Assembly: GCA_014867205.1 (NCBI GenBank)
Contig: WGUO01000017.1
Span: 1-64,000 of the forward strand
Direction: 5' to 3'
DNA from: Muribaculaceae bacterium
GTDB taxonomy: Bacteria > Bacteroidota > Bacteroidia > Bacteroidales > Muribaculaceae
Length of the DNA stretch: 64,000 nt
Within the stretch, counting starts at the first letter, position 1, and each line of letters opens with the position of its first letter. The notes under the pieces are model-generated. The model was not told the origin of the DNA, ran no database searches, and was given only the letters and a program-made list of their open reading frames with translations. Both the position numbers and the translations under genes were made by a program. Positions 1 to 8,780 of this stretch are shown in pieces.

Positions 1-46
1 TTATCAACCTATTTTATCAGTTTAGGCTTGCACAAATCATAAAAAT

Positions 47-577
47 ATGAAAATCTATATCGAGACAGAACGGCTGATATTGCGTTCCTGGAAATATGAA
101 GACAGGGAAACTTTTGCTGAGATGAACGGCAATGAAAACGTCATGAGATATTTTCCGGGGACTTTATCGGCTGAAGAATCAAATGCCTTTGTGGATCGCA
201 TCAATGCCGAGTTTGAGGAAACAGGCTTCGGATTATATGCCGTTGAAATTAAGGAATCCGGAGAATTTATAGGCTATGTGGGATTCCATCGCTTTACATT
301 CAATACATCATTCTCACCCGGTTGGGAGATTGGATGGCGCATATCGGATAAATTCTGGCATAAGGGATATGCCACAGAGGCTGCACAGGCTTGTTTAGCC
401 TTCGCACGCGAAAAACATTTCTGTGACAAGCTGTTCTCCTTTACAGCCATCCCCAATATTCCCTCTGAAAATGTTATGAGACGCATAGGCATGAGTTATG
501 AAGGAACATTCATGCACCCTGCATTACCAGACGGTCATTGGCTGAAAGAGCACAAACTATATTCTATCGATTTATAA
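47..577 (+). CDS. GNAT family N-acetyltransferase (RimJ/RimL-like)
   Basis: This 176-residue protein looks like a single-domain GNAT acetyltransferase of the RimJ/RimL type, which transfers an acetyl group from acetyl-CoA to an amine. The N-terminus has the typical ETERLILR strand, the central region has GWEIGWRI, and the acetyl-CoA binding loop HKGYATEA begins near residue 105. The C-terminal RIGMSYEG segment also fits the family. The ATG at 47 is the first in frame and leaves a full-length domain, so the gene appears complete although only 46 bases precede it in the window. The substrate cannot be read from the sequence; it could be a ribosomal protein, an antibiotic or a small amine. Confidence 0.85.
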   Translation: MKIYIETERLILRSWKYEDRETFAEMNGNENVMRYFPGTLSAEESNAFVDRINAEFEETGFGLYAVEIKESGEFIGYVGFHRFTFNTSFSPGWEIGWRISDKFWHKGYATEAAQACLAFAREKHFCDKLFSFTAIPNIPSENVMRRIGMSYEGTFMHPALPDGHWLKEHKLYSIDL

Positions 578-777
578 AACAATACCATCAGGAATGTCAT
601 CGGCTTGCGGCTTTCGCAGCCAAGCGGAGAAAAGTTACTTGAGATAGAATTTACATATTTTGGCCATTTATCTCACGAAAAATCATTAACTTTGCACTTG
701 TGCAAAATGTACGAAAGAGGTAGAAGTGGCTTATCAGTCAGCAAATTCTATATCTGGAGCATAAATCACGACATGCT
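578..777 (+). promoter_or_regulatory. Intergenic region with -7 box TAACTTTG at 687-694
   Basis: The box TAACTTTG followed by CAC matches the Bacteroidota -7 consensus. A TTG lies at 660-662, 24 bases upstream, which is longer than the usual 19-20. Transcription would start near 700 and give a leader of about 80 bases for the S41 peptidase. I see no convincing gene between 578 and 777. Confidence 0.55.
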
Positions 778-1830
778 ATGCGAATGAAGTTCTCTCGAAT
801 CTGCGGGTTTATCGCCGTGACTGCCGCTGTCGCCATGCTCGCCGGCGGATGTGTGGACCAGCCGGACTACGGCAAGGATCCCTATGACCCATATGCAAAT
901 TTCGACGTTCTCGCCGAGACCGTCGGCAACCGCTACTGCTTCTTCGCCGACAAGGACATCGACTGGAAAGCCCTGTGTCAGGAATACCGCGCAAAGATTA
1001 CCCCGAAGACTGATCAGATTGAGCTATTCTTCATAATGTCGGACCTGCTTGACAATCTCAAGGATGGCCATGTCAACCTTGTCTCAAAGTTCAACACCTC
1101 ATACTACAAGAAATGGTGGACCGACTATCCACAGGATTTCGACATGCGCACGCTCGATGAATATTATCTCAAATTCGGGGGTCTGTCGACATCAGGCATG
1201 AGATATGCCATCATGTTGCCCGACTCTATAGGCTACATATACTATCCTTCTTTCTCGACTCCGGTCGGCGAGACAAACCTCGACTACGTGCTCGCCATAC
1301 TCCGCGATACTCACGGTCTCATCATCGACATCCGCGACAACGGAGGCGGTCTTCTTACCAACGTTCCTACTTTTGTGTCCCGGTTTATCGACAAGCCTAC
1401 CGTCGGGGGCTACATACGCCATAAGACCGGTCCTGGACCCGACGAGTTCTCCAGGCCTTATGAGATCAGATACAAGCCGTGCGACAAGAACCGCGTCAGT
1501 TACAGCGGCCCCATAGCCGTGCTTACGAACCGCAGCTGCTACTCTGCGGCCAATGATTTTGTGGCCGTCATGAAGACCCTTCCGCAGGTCAGCATCATCG
1601 GAGCGCGCACAGGGGGCGGCGGTGGACTTCCATTCAGTTCGGAACTCCCCAACGGATGGTCGGTGCGTTTCTCGGCTTGTCCTATCAATGACCCGCATGA
1701 CCAACCCACCGAAGAGGGTATCGACCCGAGTCCCGGATGTGAGGTGCATTGCACCCCTCAGGAATTTGCAGAGGGAAAGGATGCTATCCTCAACTTTGCC
1801 CTCCGATACATGGCTAAGAAAAAGAAGTGA
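778..1830 (+). CDS. S41 family (C-terminal processing) peptidase, lipoprotein
   Basis: Probably a cell-envelope serine peptidase of the tail-specific/CtpA family (S41). The N-terminus is a lipoprotein signal: a hydrophobic stretch ending in LAGGC, with the lipidated Cys at residue 25, followed by acidic residues as in Bacteroidota surface lipoproteins. An S41 N-terminal helical region (about 40-110) precedes the protease core. The core contains IIDIRDNGGG and the motif NRSCYSAANDF; Ser256 within SAAN is the likely nucleophile. GARTGGGGG follows, where many S41 enzymes carry the general base region. No PDZ domain is evident. The second ATG at 784 is an equally good start. The 3' end overlaps the convergent acyltransferase by 17 bases. 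Substrate unknown. Confidence 0.85.
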   Translation: MRMKFSRICGFIAVTAAVAMLAGGCVDQPDYGKDPYDPYANFDVLAETVGNRYCFFADKDIDWKALCQEYRAKITPKTDQIELFFIMSDLLDNLKDGHVNLVSKFNTSYYKKWWTDYPQDFDMRTLDEYYLKFGGLSTSGMRYAIMLPDSIGYIYYPSFSTPVGETNLDYVLAILRDTHGLIIDIRDNGGGLLTNVPTFVSRFIDKPTVGGYIRHKTGPGPDEFSRPYEIRYKPCDKNRVSYSGPIAVLTNRSCYSAANDFVAVMKTLPQVSIIGARTGGGGGLPFSSELPNGWSVRFSACPINDPHDQPTEEGIDPSPGCEVHCTPQEFAEGKDAILNFALRYMAKKKK

Positions 1831-2917
1831 GCCTCCCCATCAGCGATTTTCCTCTCCTCGCAATCATCTCCCCGGTGGCACACACCCATCGCGCCAACCA
1901 CTCTGCTATCGGCGTCAGTACCAGCGACGCGAACCATATGGCCGCAACTATCGCCAGACACATCGGCAGGGCGTCAAGCAACCCGGCTACCGCCCCACTC
2001 TCTTTAAATACCCCGGAATAGGCATTATAGACAGTCCAATAGAGATATTCATGTCCGAATAGACCATCCTGCAGCATATAGCATCCGAATGCCGCCGGAG
2101 CGATTGAGTTGACGGCATAACTGCGGAATCTCAACTGCGTGAAGTACAAAAACAACGCCACTGCCCCGGCCACTACAAAGGGATTGTTATATACGAGCCA
2201 ATGCACGTCTGCCTTGAACAATACCGGCAGCAGAACCTGCATTCCCGTCACTATGATATAGAGGCCAAGATACCAGTAACGGCTCACATGCGCAATCGAG
2301 TCTGAGTGCAGCCGCAGCCAATGCGCGGTTATATAGAGCCATACTGCCTGCGCTATCGTAAAGCCATTCACATTCGTATAATTGCCGCCGAAGAAGCCGC
2401 CATATATGTTATAGATTGTCAGCAATATGACGATCATCCCCACTTGCCTCCTGCTCATCGCTCGCAGTCCGCCGTTAAGTATAGGCGCCAAAACCATCAG
2501 CATCGCATAGACCATGATAAACCAGTATCTGCTCCAGCTGATTGGCCAGATAAGTCGGTTGCGGATCTCCCACCAGACCACATCCACCCCGCAAAGCGCC
2601 AGCAGACCGACAGAAACCATCGAGAAGAATGCCGTGATGACTGCAAGCCTGACAAATGACCTGACTGAAAACCGAATCCCGAACCAGCCCGATATCAGAA
2701 AGAAAAGGTTCACTCCATATATGAATATCGGCTCGAGCATGCAGAACATGCTCCTTGGGACAGCCCTACTAAAACTATGCACCATAAAATGACCGCAGAG
2801 TATCATCGACATCGCTACTATCCTCAGTAGTTCCATGTTCGAATCCCGAGTCCGCGCCTTGTCCGGAATAACGGCCTTTATAACTCCCCGCCCAAAAGTT
2901 TGTATCGAAAAATCCAT
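1814..2917 (-). CDS. Acyltransferase family 3 membrane protein (copy 1)
   Basis: A polytopic inner-membrane acyltransferase of the Acyl_transf_3 (PF01757) type, which typically acetylates or succinylates surface or secreted glycans. It is 367 residues with about ten hydrophobic segments. The first carries the conserved catalytic-type histidine in MILCGHF (His43). A later start at Met28 would place translation just before the first membrane segment. It lies 6 bases downstream of a paralogue of identical length and shares MELLRIVAMSMILCGHF with it, so the pair is a tandem duplication, probably co-transcribed. The acceptor glycan is not evident because no polysaccharide gene is adjacent. Confidence 0.88.
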   Translation of the reverse strand: MDFSIQTFGRGVIKAVIPDKARTRDSNMELLRIVAMSMILCGHFMVHSFSRAVPRSMFCMLEPIFIYGVNLFFLISGWFGIRFSVRSFVRLAVITAFFSMVSVGLLALCGVDVVWWEIRNRLIWPISWSRYWFIMVYAMLMVLAPILNGGLRAMSRRQVGMIVILLTIYNIYGGFFGGNYTNVNGFTIAQAVWLYITAHWLRLHSDSIAHVSRYWYLGLYIIVTGMQVLLPVLFKADVHWLVYNNPFVVAGAVALFLYFTQLRFRSYAVNSIAPAAFGCYMLQDGLFGHEYLYWTVYNAYSGVFKESGAVAGLLDALPMCLAIVAAIWFASLVLTPIAEWLARWVCATGEMIARRGKSLMGRLTSFS

Positions 2918-2923
2918 ATGTCT

Positions 2924-4027
2924 CTATTTTTGGAGCCTTCTGACCATTTTATCCACCATCATCCCGGCCCAACGTGAGATTCTGTCGACAATCGGGGTAA
3001 GGATAAGTGATGCACACCATATCCCCACGAATGCCACGGCACATGCCGCCACAGCATGAAGAAGACCTTCATAAACACCCCCTGCAGCTGATGCGCTGCC
3101 ATATATGTCTGAGATCTGCGCATACATGAACTTATGTCCGAAAAGACCATCCTGAAGCAGATAACATCCGAACACTCCCATTGCCATGACATTGACAGCC
3201 ATACTGCGGAAGCGCAACTGCGCAAAATACAGGAACAAAGACAGACAGGCTGCGACAGTCAGAGGATTGTTGTCGTAAAACATCTTGTCCTCAAGATTAT
3301 TTCTGAACAATAGGATGATAAGCAGTACCTTCGACGCCAGGAATATCACAAGCCACCAGTTTCTGTTTATCCTCGATATGACCGACATGTTCTCATGCAG
3401 CCAGCGGGCCGTCACATATAGCCAGACAGCCTGCGCGAATGATTTTCCGGTCACGTTCACATAATTCCCGGCAAAATATCCTCCGAATACGCATATGATG
3501 GTCATCAGCAAGACACACACTCCGGTCTGGCGCCGCGTCATGGGGTCGAGGCCGCGGTTCAATACCGGCGATACAATAAAAAGCAGCATGTAGACGGCAA
3601 CAAACCAATACCCGCTCTTGCTTATCGGCCAAAATACATGCTCGCAAATCTCAGGAAATGTGACATACACTCCCTGCGTCGCAAGAAGTCCGACAGATAT
3701 CAGCGAAAACAGACATACTGTCACAATCATGCGCACAAACGAACGAACTGAAAAACGTATCCCGTACCAACCCGATATAAAGAAAAACAGATTGATGCCG
3801 CTTATAAAAAAGGGCGTGGTCAGACCATATATCGTCTTGTCGAATATTCCAAGGCCGTGATGCACAAAATGTCCGCACAGAATCATGGACATCGCCACGA
3901 TGCGAAGCAATTCCATGCCTGAGTCACGCTCCCTGACCTTTGACGGCAACAGGGTCTGAGGCAATGCCCGGCTTATGACAAAACTGTTTGTATTCATTAC
4001 TACTCTCCTGCCATTTCTTATTGACAA
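2924..4027 (-). CDS. Acyltransferase family 3 membrane protein (copy 2)
   Basis: Paralogue of the downstream gene, also 367 residues and of the same Acyl_transf_3 family. The conserved histidine is His53 in MILCGHF. Hydrophobic segments follow through to about residue 345, and the tail is basic (MVRRLQK), as expected for a cytoplasmic end. Alternative starts exist at Met11 and Met38; the latter begins the block shared with the neighbour. The two proteins have diverged mainly in loops and the N-terminal 30 residues, suggesting different acceptors or donors. No consensus promoter is visible in the 78 bases between this gene and the DUF5606 gene, so read-through from upstream is possible. Confidence 0.88.
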   Translation of the reverse strand: MSIRNGRRVVMNTNSFVISRALPQTLLPSKVRERDSGMELLRIVAMSMILCGHFVHHGLGIFDKTIYGLTTPFFISGINLFFFISGWYGIRFSVRSFVRMIVTVCLFSLISVGLLATQGVYVTFPEICEHVFWPISKSGYWFVAVYMLLFIVSPVLNRGLDPMTRRQTGVCVLLMTIICVFGGYFAGNYVNVTGKSFAQAVWLYVTARWLHENMSVISRINRNWWLVIFLASKVLLIILLFRNNLEDKMFYDNNPLTVAACLSLFLYFAQLRFRSMAVNVMAMGVFGCYLLQDGLFGHKFMYAQISDIYGSASAAGGVYEGLLHAVAACAVAFVGIWCASLILTPIVDRISRWAGMMVDKMVRRLQK

Positions 4028-4051
4028 TGTTGCATCATAGTAAAGACACGG

Positions 4052-4080
4052 GAGATAAGGCTACAAATGCTCCTTATCTC
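4052..4080. terminator. Hairpin between DUF5606 gene and acyltransferases
   Basis: GAGATAAGG at 4052-4060 pairs with CCTTATCTC at 4072-4080 around an 11-base loop. It lies just after the DUF5606 stop. The T tract is weak on both strands, so termination may be partial. Confidence 0.45.
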
Positions 4081-4105
4081 TCGCGTCTCATCCTTCAGGT
4101 TTAGA

Positions 4106-4543
4106 TTATGCCTCGGCTTCAGGCACTGTCTCCTCTTCAGTATTCTCTTCCTCCTCGGCAAACTTGTCGAATCCGTTTGCAATAAGGATGTTGTACCAAG
4201 TGAAGAGTTTCTTTATGTCACTGTCGTGTACACGCACACGGTCAAAATCCTCCACTATGCCTGCAAATGCCTCTTTAAGACCTCCGGCGTTCGAGGCAAT
4301 AGCCTTCACGTCTACCGGTTTCCCTTCGTTGGCGGCATATACCTTGTCAAGTATTTCTCCCAACGGCGTGTCACCCGATTCCGTATACATCGCTATGTCG
4401 CCAAGCGACACGACTTTGTCGCGCCCGTGCGCCGGGAAGCGGCGACCGCTGCCGAGTTCCTCTACTATAAGACTTCCCTTGCCCTGCGATATCAGACGGA
4501 ACAGTCCCGGTTTCCCTGTGATTGATATTATTTCTCTTAACAT
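4106..4543 (-). CDS. DUF5606 domain protein
   Basis: A 145-residue cytoplasmic protein matching the Bacteroidota DUF5606 family: it opens with MLREIISITGKPGLFRLISQ and has a conserved small domain to about residue 125. The tail is strongly acidic (EEEENTEEETVPEAEA). No catalytic motif is visible and the function is unknown. It begins 2 bases after the coaE stop, so it is the last gene of the nusB-yajC-ybbR-coaE run. That position hints only at co-expression with housekeeping genes. Family assignment is from memory of the N-terminal block. Confidence 0.85.
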   Translation of the reverse strand: MLREIISITGKPGLFRLISQGKGSLIVEELGSGRRFPAHGRDKVVSLGDIAMYTESGDTPLGEILDKVYAANEGKPVDVKAIASNAGGLKEAFAGIVEDFDRVRVHDSDIKKLFTWYNILIANGFDKFAEEEENTEEETVPEAEA

Positions 4544-4545
4544 TA

Positions 4546-5127
4546 TTATTTAATTGAAAGGGTTAATTCTTCTATCTGACTCAACAGCGGTTTCCTGCCG
4601 TCGTTAAGTATTGTCGCCACATTCCCGCATCGTATGTTCGCGAGTTCATCGCGCTGCGACTTAATCCGTGCCAAGACGGACTCGCTGCCGGCGCCGTCGC
4701 GTCGGCACGCACGCTCCAGCCGAAGTTCGTCTGGCGCGTCAACAATCCATACCGAGTCGCACATCTCGTCGAGATGACTCGTATGCAATATCGCCGACTC
4801 TACAAAGAAGACATCAGAATCCGAGCCGGCAATCCGCGCCGCAAGATCGTCACGTACCAGAGCATGCACAATGCTGTTGAGCCACTTCCGGTGAGAGTCG
4901 TTGCCGAACACGTGACCGGCGATTTCTTTTCTGTCAAGACACCCGTCAGGCCGGACACAGCGCGTACCGAAACGTTCTCTGAGCGCCTCCTTAAGTTCCT
5001 CTGACGCATCCATGATGGCTCTTGCCTCCATGTCACAGTCATAGACCTCGTAGCCTTTCAGCCTGAGAATGCGGGAAACCACACTCTTGCCGGCTCCTAT
5101 CCCTCCGGTTATGCCTATCAGTCTCAT
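4546..5127 (-). CDS. coaE: Dephospho-CoA kinase
   Basis: Catalyses the last step of coenzyme A synthesis, ATP-dependent phosphorylation of dephospho-CoA at the 3' hydroxyl. The 193-residue length is typical. The P-loop GGIGAGKS occupies residues 8-15, followed by YDCDMEARAIM with the conserved Asp, and the lid region RACRRDG lies near residue 140. It sits 20 bases downstream of ybbR and 2 bases upstream of the DUF5606 gene on the minus strand. Another CoA-pathway gene, coaBC, is 6 kb away in a separate minus-strand operon. Confidence 0.95.
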   Translation of the reverse strand: MRLIGITGGIGAGKSVVSRILRLKGYEVYDCDMEARAIMDASEELKEALRERFGTRCVRPDGCLDRKEIAGHVFGNDSHRKWLNSIVHALVRDDLAARIAGSDSDVFFVESAILHTSHLDEMCDSVWIVDAPDELRLERACRRDGAGSESVLARIKSQRDELANIRCGNVATILNDGRKPLLSQIEELTLSIK

Positions 5128-5147
5128 TCGTCCTTGTAATTGACTTA

Positions 5148-6122
5148 CTAATGCTTGACCAGAGTGTACTCAATGCTGTCGGCCTGCACCTCCACATTGA
5201 CCAGATAGTCCGCGTGGTCACTTACCCGCAAGGGAATTCGCGACCCACGCGTGCGGTGTATGTCTTCGTAATCAGCCACGACCCGCATCGGAAAGTAATC
5301 GTCGTTGAAGTGACTCATCGGCACATAGAACGATACAGGCACCTTGTTCGGGAAAAGCAACAGACTCTGTCCCTGCGGGGAGTTCTCAACCTGGACGTTG
5401 ACATAGGCAACCTTGTGCACGAGCGGCTCGACCGGCACCTTCACCTCAATCTCGGAGGGGATGATACGCACATTAGGTATGGGAACCATCTTGACTTTGT
5501 AAACCTCGGTCTGCGACAGATTGTTCTTGACGAGCATACGCGTGCGGACCATATGGATCGTGTCTGTCTCACTTCCGTAGGAATATACCCGCACCGAGCG
5601 TGTAAGCGGCTCAGGCGAGGAGGCTATCAGATAGCCTGATGCAGCCGAGACCTGCGCCTGGACATGAACAGGCACCCGCTTGCCGGGTCCTACCGTGTAG
5701 TAGAGCCGGAGTGAGTCTATCGACGACGACGTTATCATGGCCACTCCACCAAGGTCCGATTTCAACTCGGCCGTCATGTCCGACTGTGAGAGTCGAAACA
5801 GACCGTCGCGCGCATAGTCACGGAAGTTGATGTCGAGTGTCGGATTCTTTATTATCCCGCTGCGCAGTATGTTGGTCCCCTTGTCACGCAGAGTCACATG
5901 AAGATCGGACGGCGGCTCTGTGATAAAGGTCACCGAATCGGGTATGTTCTGTATGTTTAGGCGAACCCTGAATGTCTCCGTAACGCTCCCGTTCAGGGCA
6001 ATTATGAACCAGAAAACGGCCGCTATAGCAACAAAGACAAGAAACATCAAGGCATTATGGAAGTCCGACGAAGTCCTGATCCGCCGCCATTCGCTCTTGA
6101 TGTTTTCTATCTTGGTTTTCAC
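5148..6122 (-). CDS. YbbR-like (CdaR-type) membrane-anchored protein
   Basis: A 324-residue protein with an N-terminal cytoplasmic stretch, one membrane segment at about residues 25-46 (MFLVFVAIAAVFWFIIAL) and an extracytoplasmic region made of repeated YbbR-like beta domains. The repeats show in recurring VPVxVxxxVxxA and VPVSFYVPM-type strands. In Firmicutes YbbR/CdaR regulates the diadenylate cyclase CdaA; no cyclase gene is in this window, so that role cannot be assumed. The gene starts 6 bases after yajC and is followed closely by coaE, an arrangement common in Bacteroidota. Confidence 0.8.
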   Translation of the reverse strand: MKTKIENIKSEWRRIRTSSDFHNALMFLVFVAIAAVFWFIIALNGSVTETFRVRLNIQNIPDSVTFITEPPSDLHVTLRDKGTNILRSGIIKNPTLDINFRDYARDGLFRLSQSDMTAELKSDLGGVAMITSSSIDSLRLYYTVGPGKRVPVHVQAQVSAASGYLIASSPEPLTRSVRVYSYGSETDTIHMVRTRMLVKNNLSQTEVYKVKMVPIPNVRIIPSEIEVKVPVEPLVHKVAYVNVQVENSPQGQSLLLFPNKVPVSFYVPMSHFNDDYFPMRVVADYEDIHRTRGSRIPLRVSDHADYLVNVEVQADSIEYTLVKH

Positions 6123-6128
6123 GCCGAT

Positions 6129-6446
6129 TTAGTCCTTCTTCTTGGGAGTCGCCTCTACCACAGGATAAACCGATGCCTTATCGAGCTCGAGCTCCACTCC
6201 AGGGGCAACCTCGATCATGATCGAGGATTCCTTGATGTTGCGGATACGGCCATGTATGCCGCCGGCGGTAACCACGCGGTCACCTTTCTGCATTGCCTCG
6301 CGCTGACGCTTGAGTTCTTTCTGCTTTTTCGACTGGGGACGTATCATCACGAAGTAGAAGATTGCGATCATGGCCACAATCATGAGGATGCTCGACAGTC
6401 CGCCTTGCTGTGACTGAAGCAGAATTGTGCTGAGTGTTGTATTCAT
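6129..6446 (-). CDS. yajC: Preprotein translocase subunit YajC
   Basis: An inner-membrane accessory subunit that associates with SecDF in protein export. The 105-residue protein has a single membrane segment (SSILMIVAMIAIFYFVMI) followed by the family hallmark RPQSKKQKE, then a small cytoplasmic domain with GDRVVTAGGIHGRI. It lies 89 bases downstream of nusB and 6 bases upstream of ybbR, all on the minus strand. Confidence 0.95.
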   Translation of the reverse strand: MNTTLSTILLQSQQGGLSSILMIVAMIAIFYFVMIRPQSKKQKELKRQREAMQKGDRVVTAGGIHGRIRNIKESSIMIEVAPGVELELDKASVYPVVEATPKKKD

Positions 6447-6535
6447 ATTTGTCTATTTGTTATTTTCCGAGTGATTATATTTCATGGAGGTGTGCTAATC
6501 AGACGCACTATCTGGTTAACGCGGCAACGTCATCT

Positions 6536-7939
6536 TTATTTCTTCAGGAGTTTGCCCTCCTTCTGCAGACGCGCGACCACACTGGCGAGGACACCGTGCA
6601 CGAACTGTCCGCTGCGCGCCGATGAATATGATTTGGCGATCTCGATATACTCGTTGATGCTGACCTGAATGGGTATTTTCGGGAAGTTGAGTATCTCTGC
6701 CAGGGCTGTCTCGAGTATCACTATATCCATGAACGCGAGTCGCTCGGCATCCCAGCTGCCTCCCTTTGCCGCCTCGTCTATATAACGCCTGTATGTCTCC
6801 TTGTTCTTGTAGAGATAGCGCAGCAGTTCTGTGCCGAATCGCGCGTCTTCCTCATCCTTAAACTTCTCAAGCACCGCGCCCGTCGGGTTCCCCTCCTCTA
6901 TGCGGCGGAATCCCTTCATTACGAATGTCGATATTATGTCGACGTCATCGTTCCAGAAAACGGATTTCTCCTCGAGGGTCTCCAGGAAGTCGGGGTTCTC
7001 AAGTATCACACGCCTGAAGAGATTGCGCCAGAGTTCACAGTCATCATGCATAGTGACCTCGGGAAGCGCCATATACTCTGAGTAGGACTCCGATTCTGTA
7101 ACTGCCTTGAGAAGACTGCGCAGCATCACCGGCTCCTCGATTAACCAGGCTATCTTGTTCTTCGATATGTATGTCTCGATTGTCTCGTTGTGGCGCAACT
7201 CGTCAACAAGACGGTTCTCCACGAAGCGGAGGTTCGGGTTTATGTCCTCGTCGCTCTTCAGGAACTTATGGCGGTTCTCGTCGATGATTCGGTCCTGCAG
7301 GTCAGTGAGCTCGACAGGCAGGTCGAGCATTCTGAAATATAGTTCGCGGGCCTTGTCGAGACTTGTGGCAAGCGCGCGCTCCACCTCGCCGACGTTATCC
7401 TGCGAGGCAAGGAAGTTGACGAACGTGCGGTTCATCATGTCGCGCATGCGCTCCAGACCCTTGAGCGTATAGTTGGTGCGGCGTTCCGTCACCTCGCCAA
7501 CCTCGGGATCAGCCATTACGATGAGGTTGAATATGTCACGCCACAGATGCTCCTCTCCCGAGCCATACTCGTTGCCTGACTCCTTGAGATATCTCTTATA
7601 TATTCCTGACTCCTTGACACGCTCGACAAGTGGCTCTACCAGTGATCTGTAAGGGAACGGTTCTGTCGCGTATTTAGCTATCAGCGACTTAATTGTATCG
7701 TCAATAAGCAGACGTGAGATAAACCGCGTCGAGGCCAGTGGCGTATCGCCCTGCCGCCGCTCCACGGCGTTGGACACCTTGATGAGCAGCACGAGCATGT
7801 CCAGATAGAGCGAGTATGCGAAACGCTTCTCCTTGGTCGGCGCCGTGGGGTTGCTCTCGAGCGTGAATTGTTTTTCTACTAACAGGAATGAATACAATAT
7901 CTGTATTACCTTGATGCGAATCAATATGCGGTTTATCAT
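6536..7939 (-). CDS. nusB: NusB transcription antitermination factor, extended form with internal duplication
   Basis: NusB binds boxA RNA with NusE and prevents premature termination, mainly in rRNA operons. The C-terminal NusB core is clear: WDAERLAFMDIVILETALAEIL (given in two parts, residues 396-408 and 409-416), INEYIEIAKSYS and SGQFVHGVL, ending near residue 460. The protein is 467 residues, about 150 longer than the roughly 308-residue Bacteroides form (from memory). The extra length is an internal duplication: residues about 41-180 (RFISRLL at 72, LWRDIF at 132) resemble about 195-350 (RFVENRLVDE at 238, LWRNLF at 303). The reading frame is intact throughout. A consensus promoter lies directly upstream, so nusB heads its own operon. 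Confidence 0.92.
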   Translation of the reverse strand: MINRILIRIKVIQILYSFLLVEKQFTLESNPTAPTKEKRFAYSLYLDMLVLLIKVSNAVERRQGDTPLASTRFISRLLIDDTIKSLIAKYATEPFPYRSLVEPLVERVKESGIYKRYLKESGNEYGSGEEHLWRDIFNLIVMADPEVGEVTERRTNYTLKGLERMRDMMNRTFVNFLASQDNVGEVERALATSLDKARELYFRMLDLPVELTDLQDRIIDENRHKFLKSDEDINPNLRFVENRLVDELRHNETIETYISKNKIAWLIEEPVMLRSLLKAVTESESYSEYMALPEVTMHDDCELWRNLFRRVILENPDFLETLEEKSVFWNDDVDIISTFVMKGFRRIEEGNPTGAVLEKFKDEEDARFGTELLRYLYKNKETYRRYIDEAAKGGSWDAERLAFMDIVILETALAEILNFPKIPIQVSINEYIEIAKSYSSARSGQFVHGVLASVVARLQKEGKLLKK

Positions 7940-7971
7940 AACTCTTTATGACGTTTTCTCTGATTTTGGTG

Positions 7972-8002
7972 CAAAATTACATTTTTCCCGCGACATGAGC
8001 AA
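7972..8002 (-). promoter_or_regulatory. Promoter of the nusB operon
   Basis: On the minus strand, -7 box TAATTTTG (7972-7979) and -33 TTG (8000-8002) are separated by 20 bases. The start point would be near 7965, giving a leader of about 26 bases. It lies against the stop codon of rlmB. Confidence 0.75.
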
Positions 8003-8005
8003 ATA

Positions 8006-8743
8006 TTATCTTGACGCAAGGCGTCGCTGGCGCACCGCCTCATACATCATCACGCCGGCTGCCACCGAGACATTGAGCGAGCCGATATTTCCCATCATCG
8101 GTATCGCCACAAGTTCGTCGCATAGCCTCAGCACCGAGTCAGAGATACCGGTGTCCTCGCTGCCCATCACTATCGCCACAGGCACTGTGAGGTCACATTC
8201 AGTATAATCGCGCGCGGCCTTTTCCGATGCCGCCACTACCTTGACTCCGGAGTCCTTGAGAAAGCGCACAGCCGAGACGAGATCACGTTCACGGCACACC
8301 GGCACGTAGAAGAGGCCGCCGGCCGAGGTCTTTACCGCATCGGGAGTCACCGACACACTGTTTCTCTCAGGTATTACGATTCCGTTTACCCCTGAGCAGT
8401 CCGCCGTGCGCCCTATGGCGCCAAAATTGCGGGTGTCAGTGAGCCCGTCAAGCACCAGCATGAACGGATTGATACCCTCCTCGTAGAGCGCCGGAAGCAG
8501 GTTGTCGAGCCTGTGGTACGTCACGGGCGACATAAGCGCTATGACTCCCTGATGGTTCTTCATGGTGATTCGGTTCAGGCGTTCCTGCGGAACGCGCTGC
8601 GTCACCACACCATATTCCTTTATGACAGCCATCAGCTCTCGGGCGAGGTCTCCGCCCAGATCCTTGCGTATCATCACCTTGTCGATGCTCTTGCCCGACT
8701 CTATGGCCTCGATTACGGCCCGTATTCCAAATATATAATCCAT
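8006..8743 (-). CDS. rlmB: 23S rRNA (guanosine-2'-O-)-methyltransferase, TrmH/RlmB family
   Basis: A SPOUT-fold methyltransferase that probably methylates the ribose of a 23S rRNA guanosine (G2251 in E. coli numbering). The 245-residue protein has an N-terminal L30e-like RNA-binding domain (about 1-75), then the three SPOUT motifs: NFGAIGRTADCSG near 125, IVMGSEDTGIS near 195 and IPMMGNIGSLNVSVAAG near 215. The start is MDYIFGIRAV, typical for the family. It is the last gene of the dnaN-recN run, 37 bases after recN. A paralogous TrmH enzyme cannot be fully excluded. Confidence 0.88.
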   Translation of the reverse strand: MDYIFGIRAVIEAIESGKSIDKVMIRKDLGGDLARELMAVIKEYGVVTQRVPQERLNRITMKNHQGVIALMSPVTYHRLDNLLPALYEEGINPFMLVLDGLTDTRNFGAIGRTADCSGVNGIVIPERNSVSVTPDAVKTSAGGLFYVPVCRERDLVSAVRFLKDSGVKVVAASEKAARDYTECDLTVPVAIVMGSEDTGISDSVLRLCDELVAIPMMGNIGSLNVSVAAGVMMYEAVRQRRLASR

Positions 8744-8780
8744 TTTCTGTTTTTGTAAAAGACTTAGGTCAGGCCGAGCG

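Noticed and set aside
605..787. 60-codon frame before the S41 peptidase
   Set aside because: It contains the -7 box of the downstream gene, has no start signal and ends in the peptidase start.
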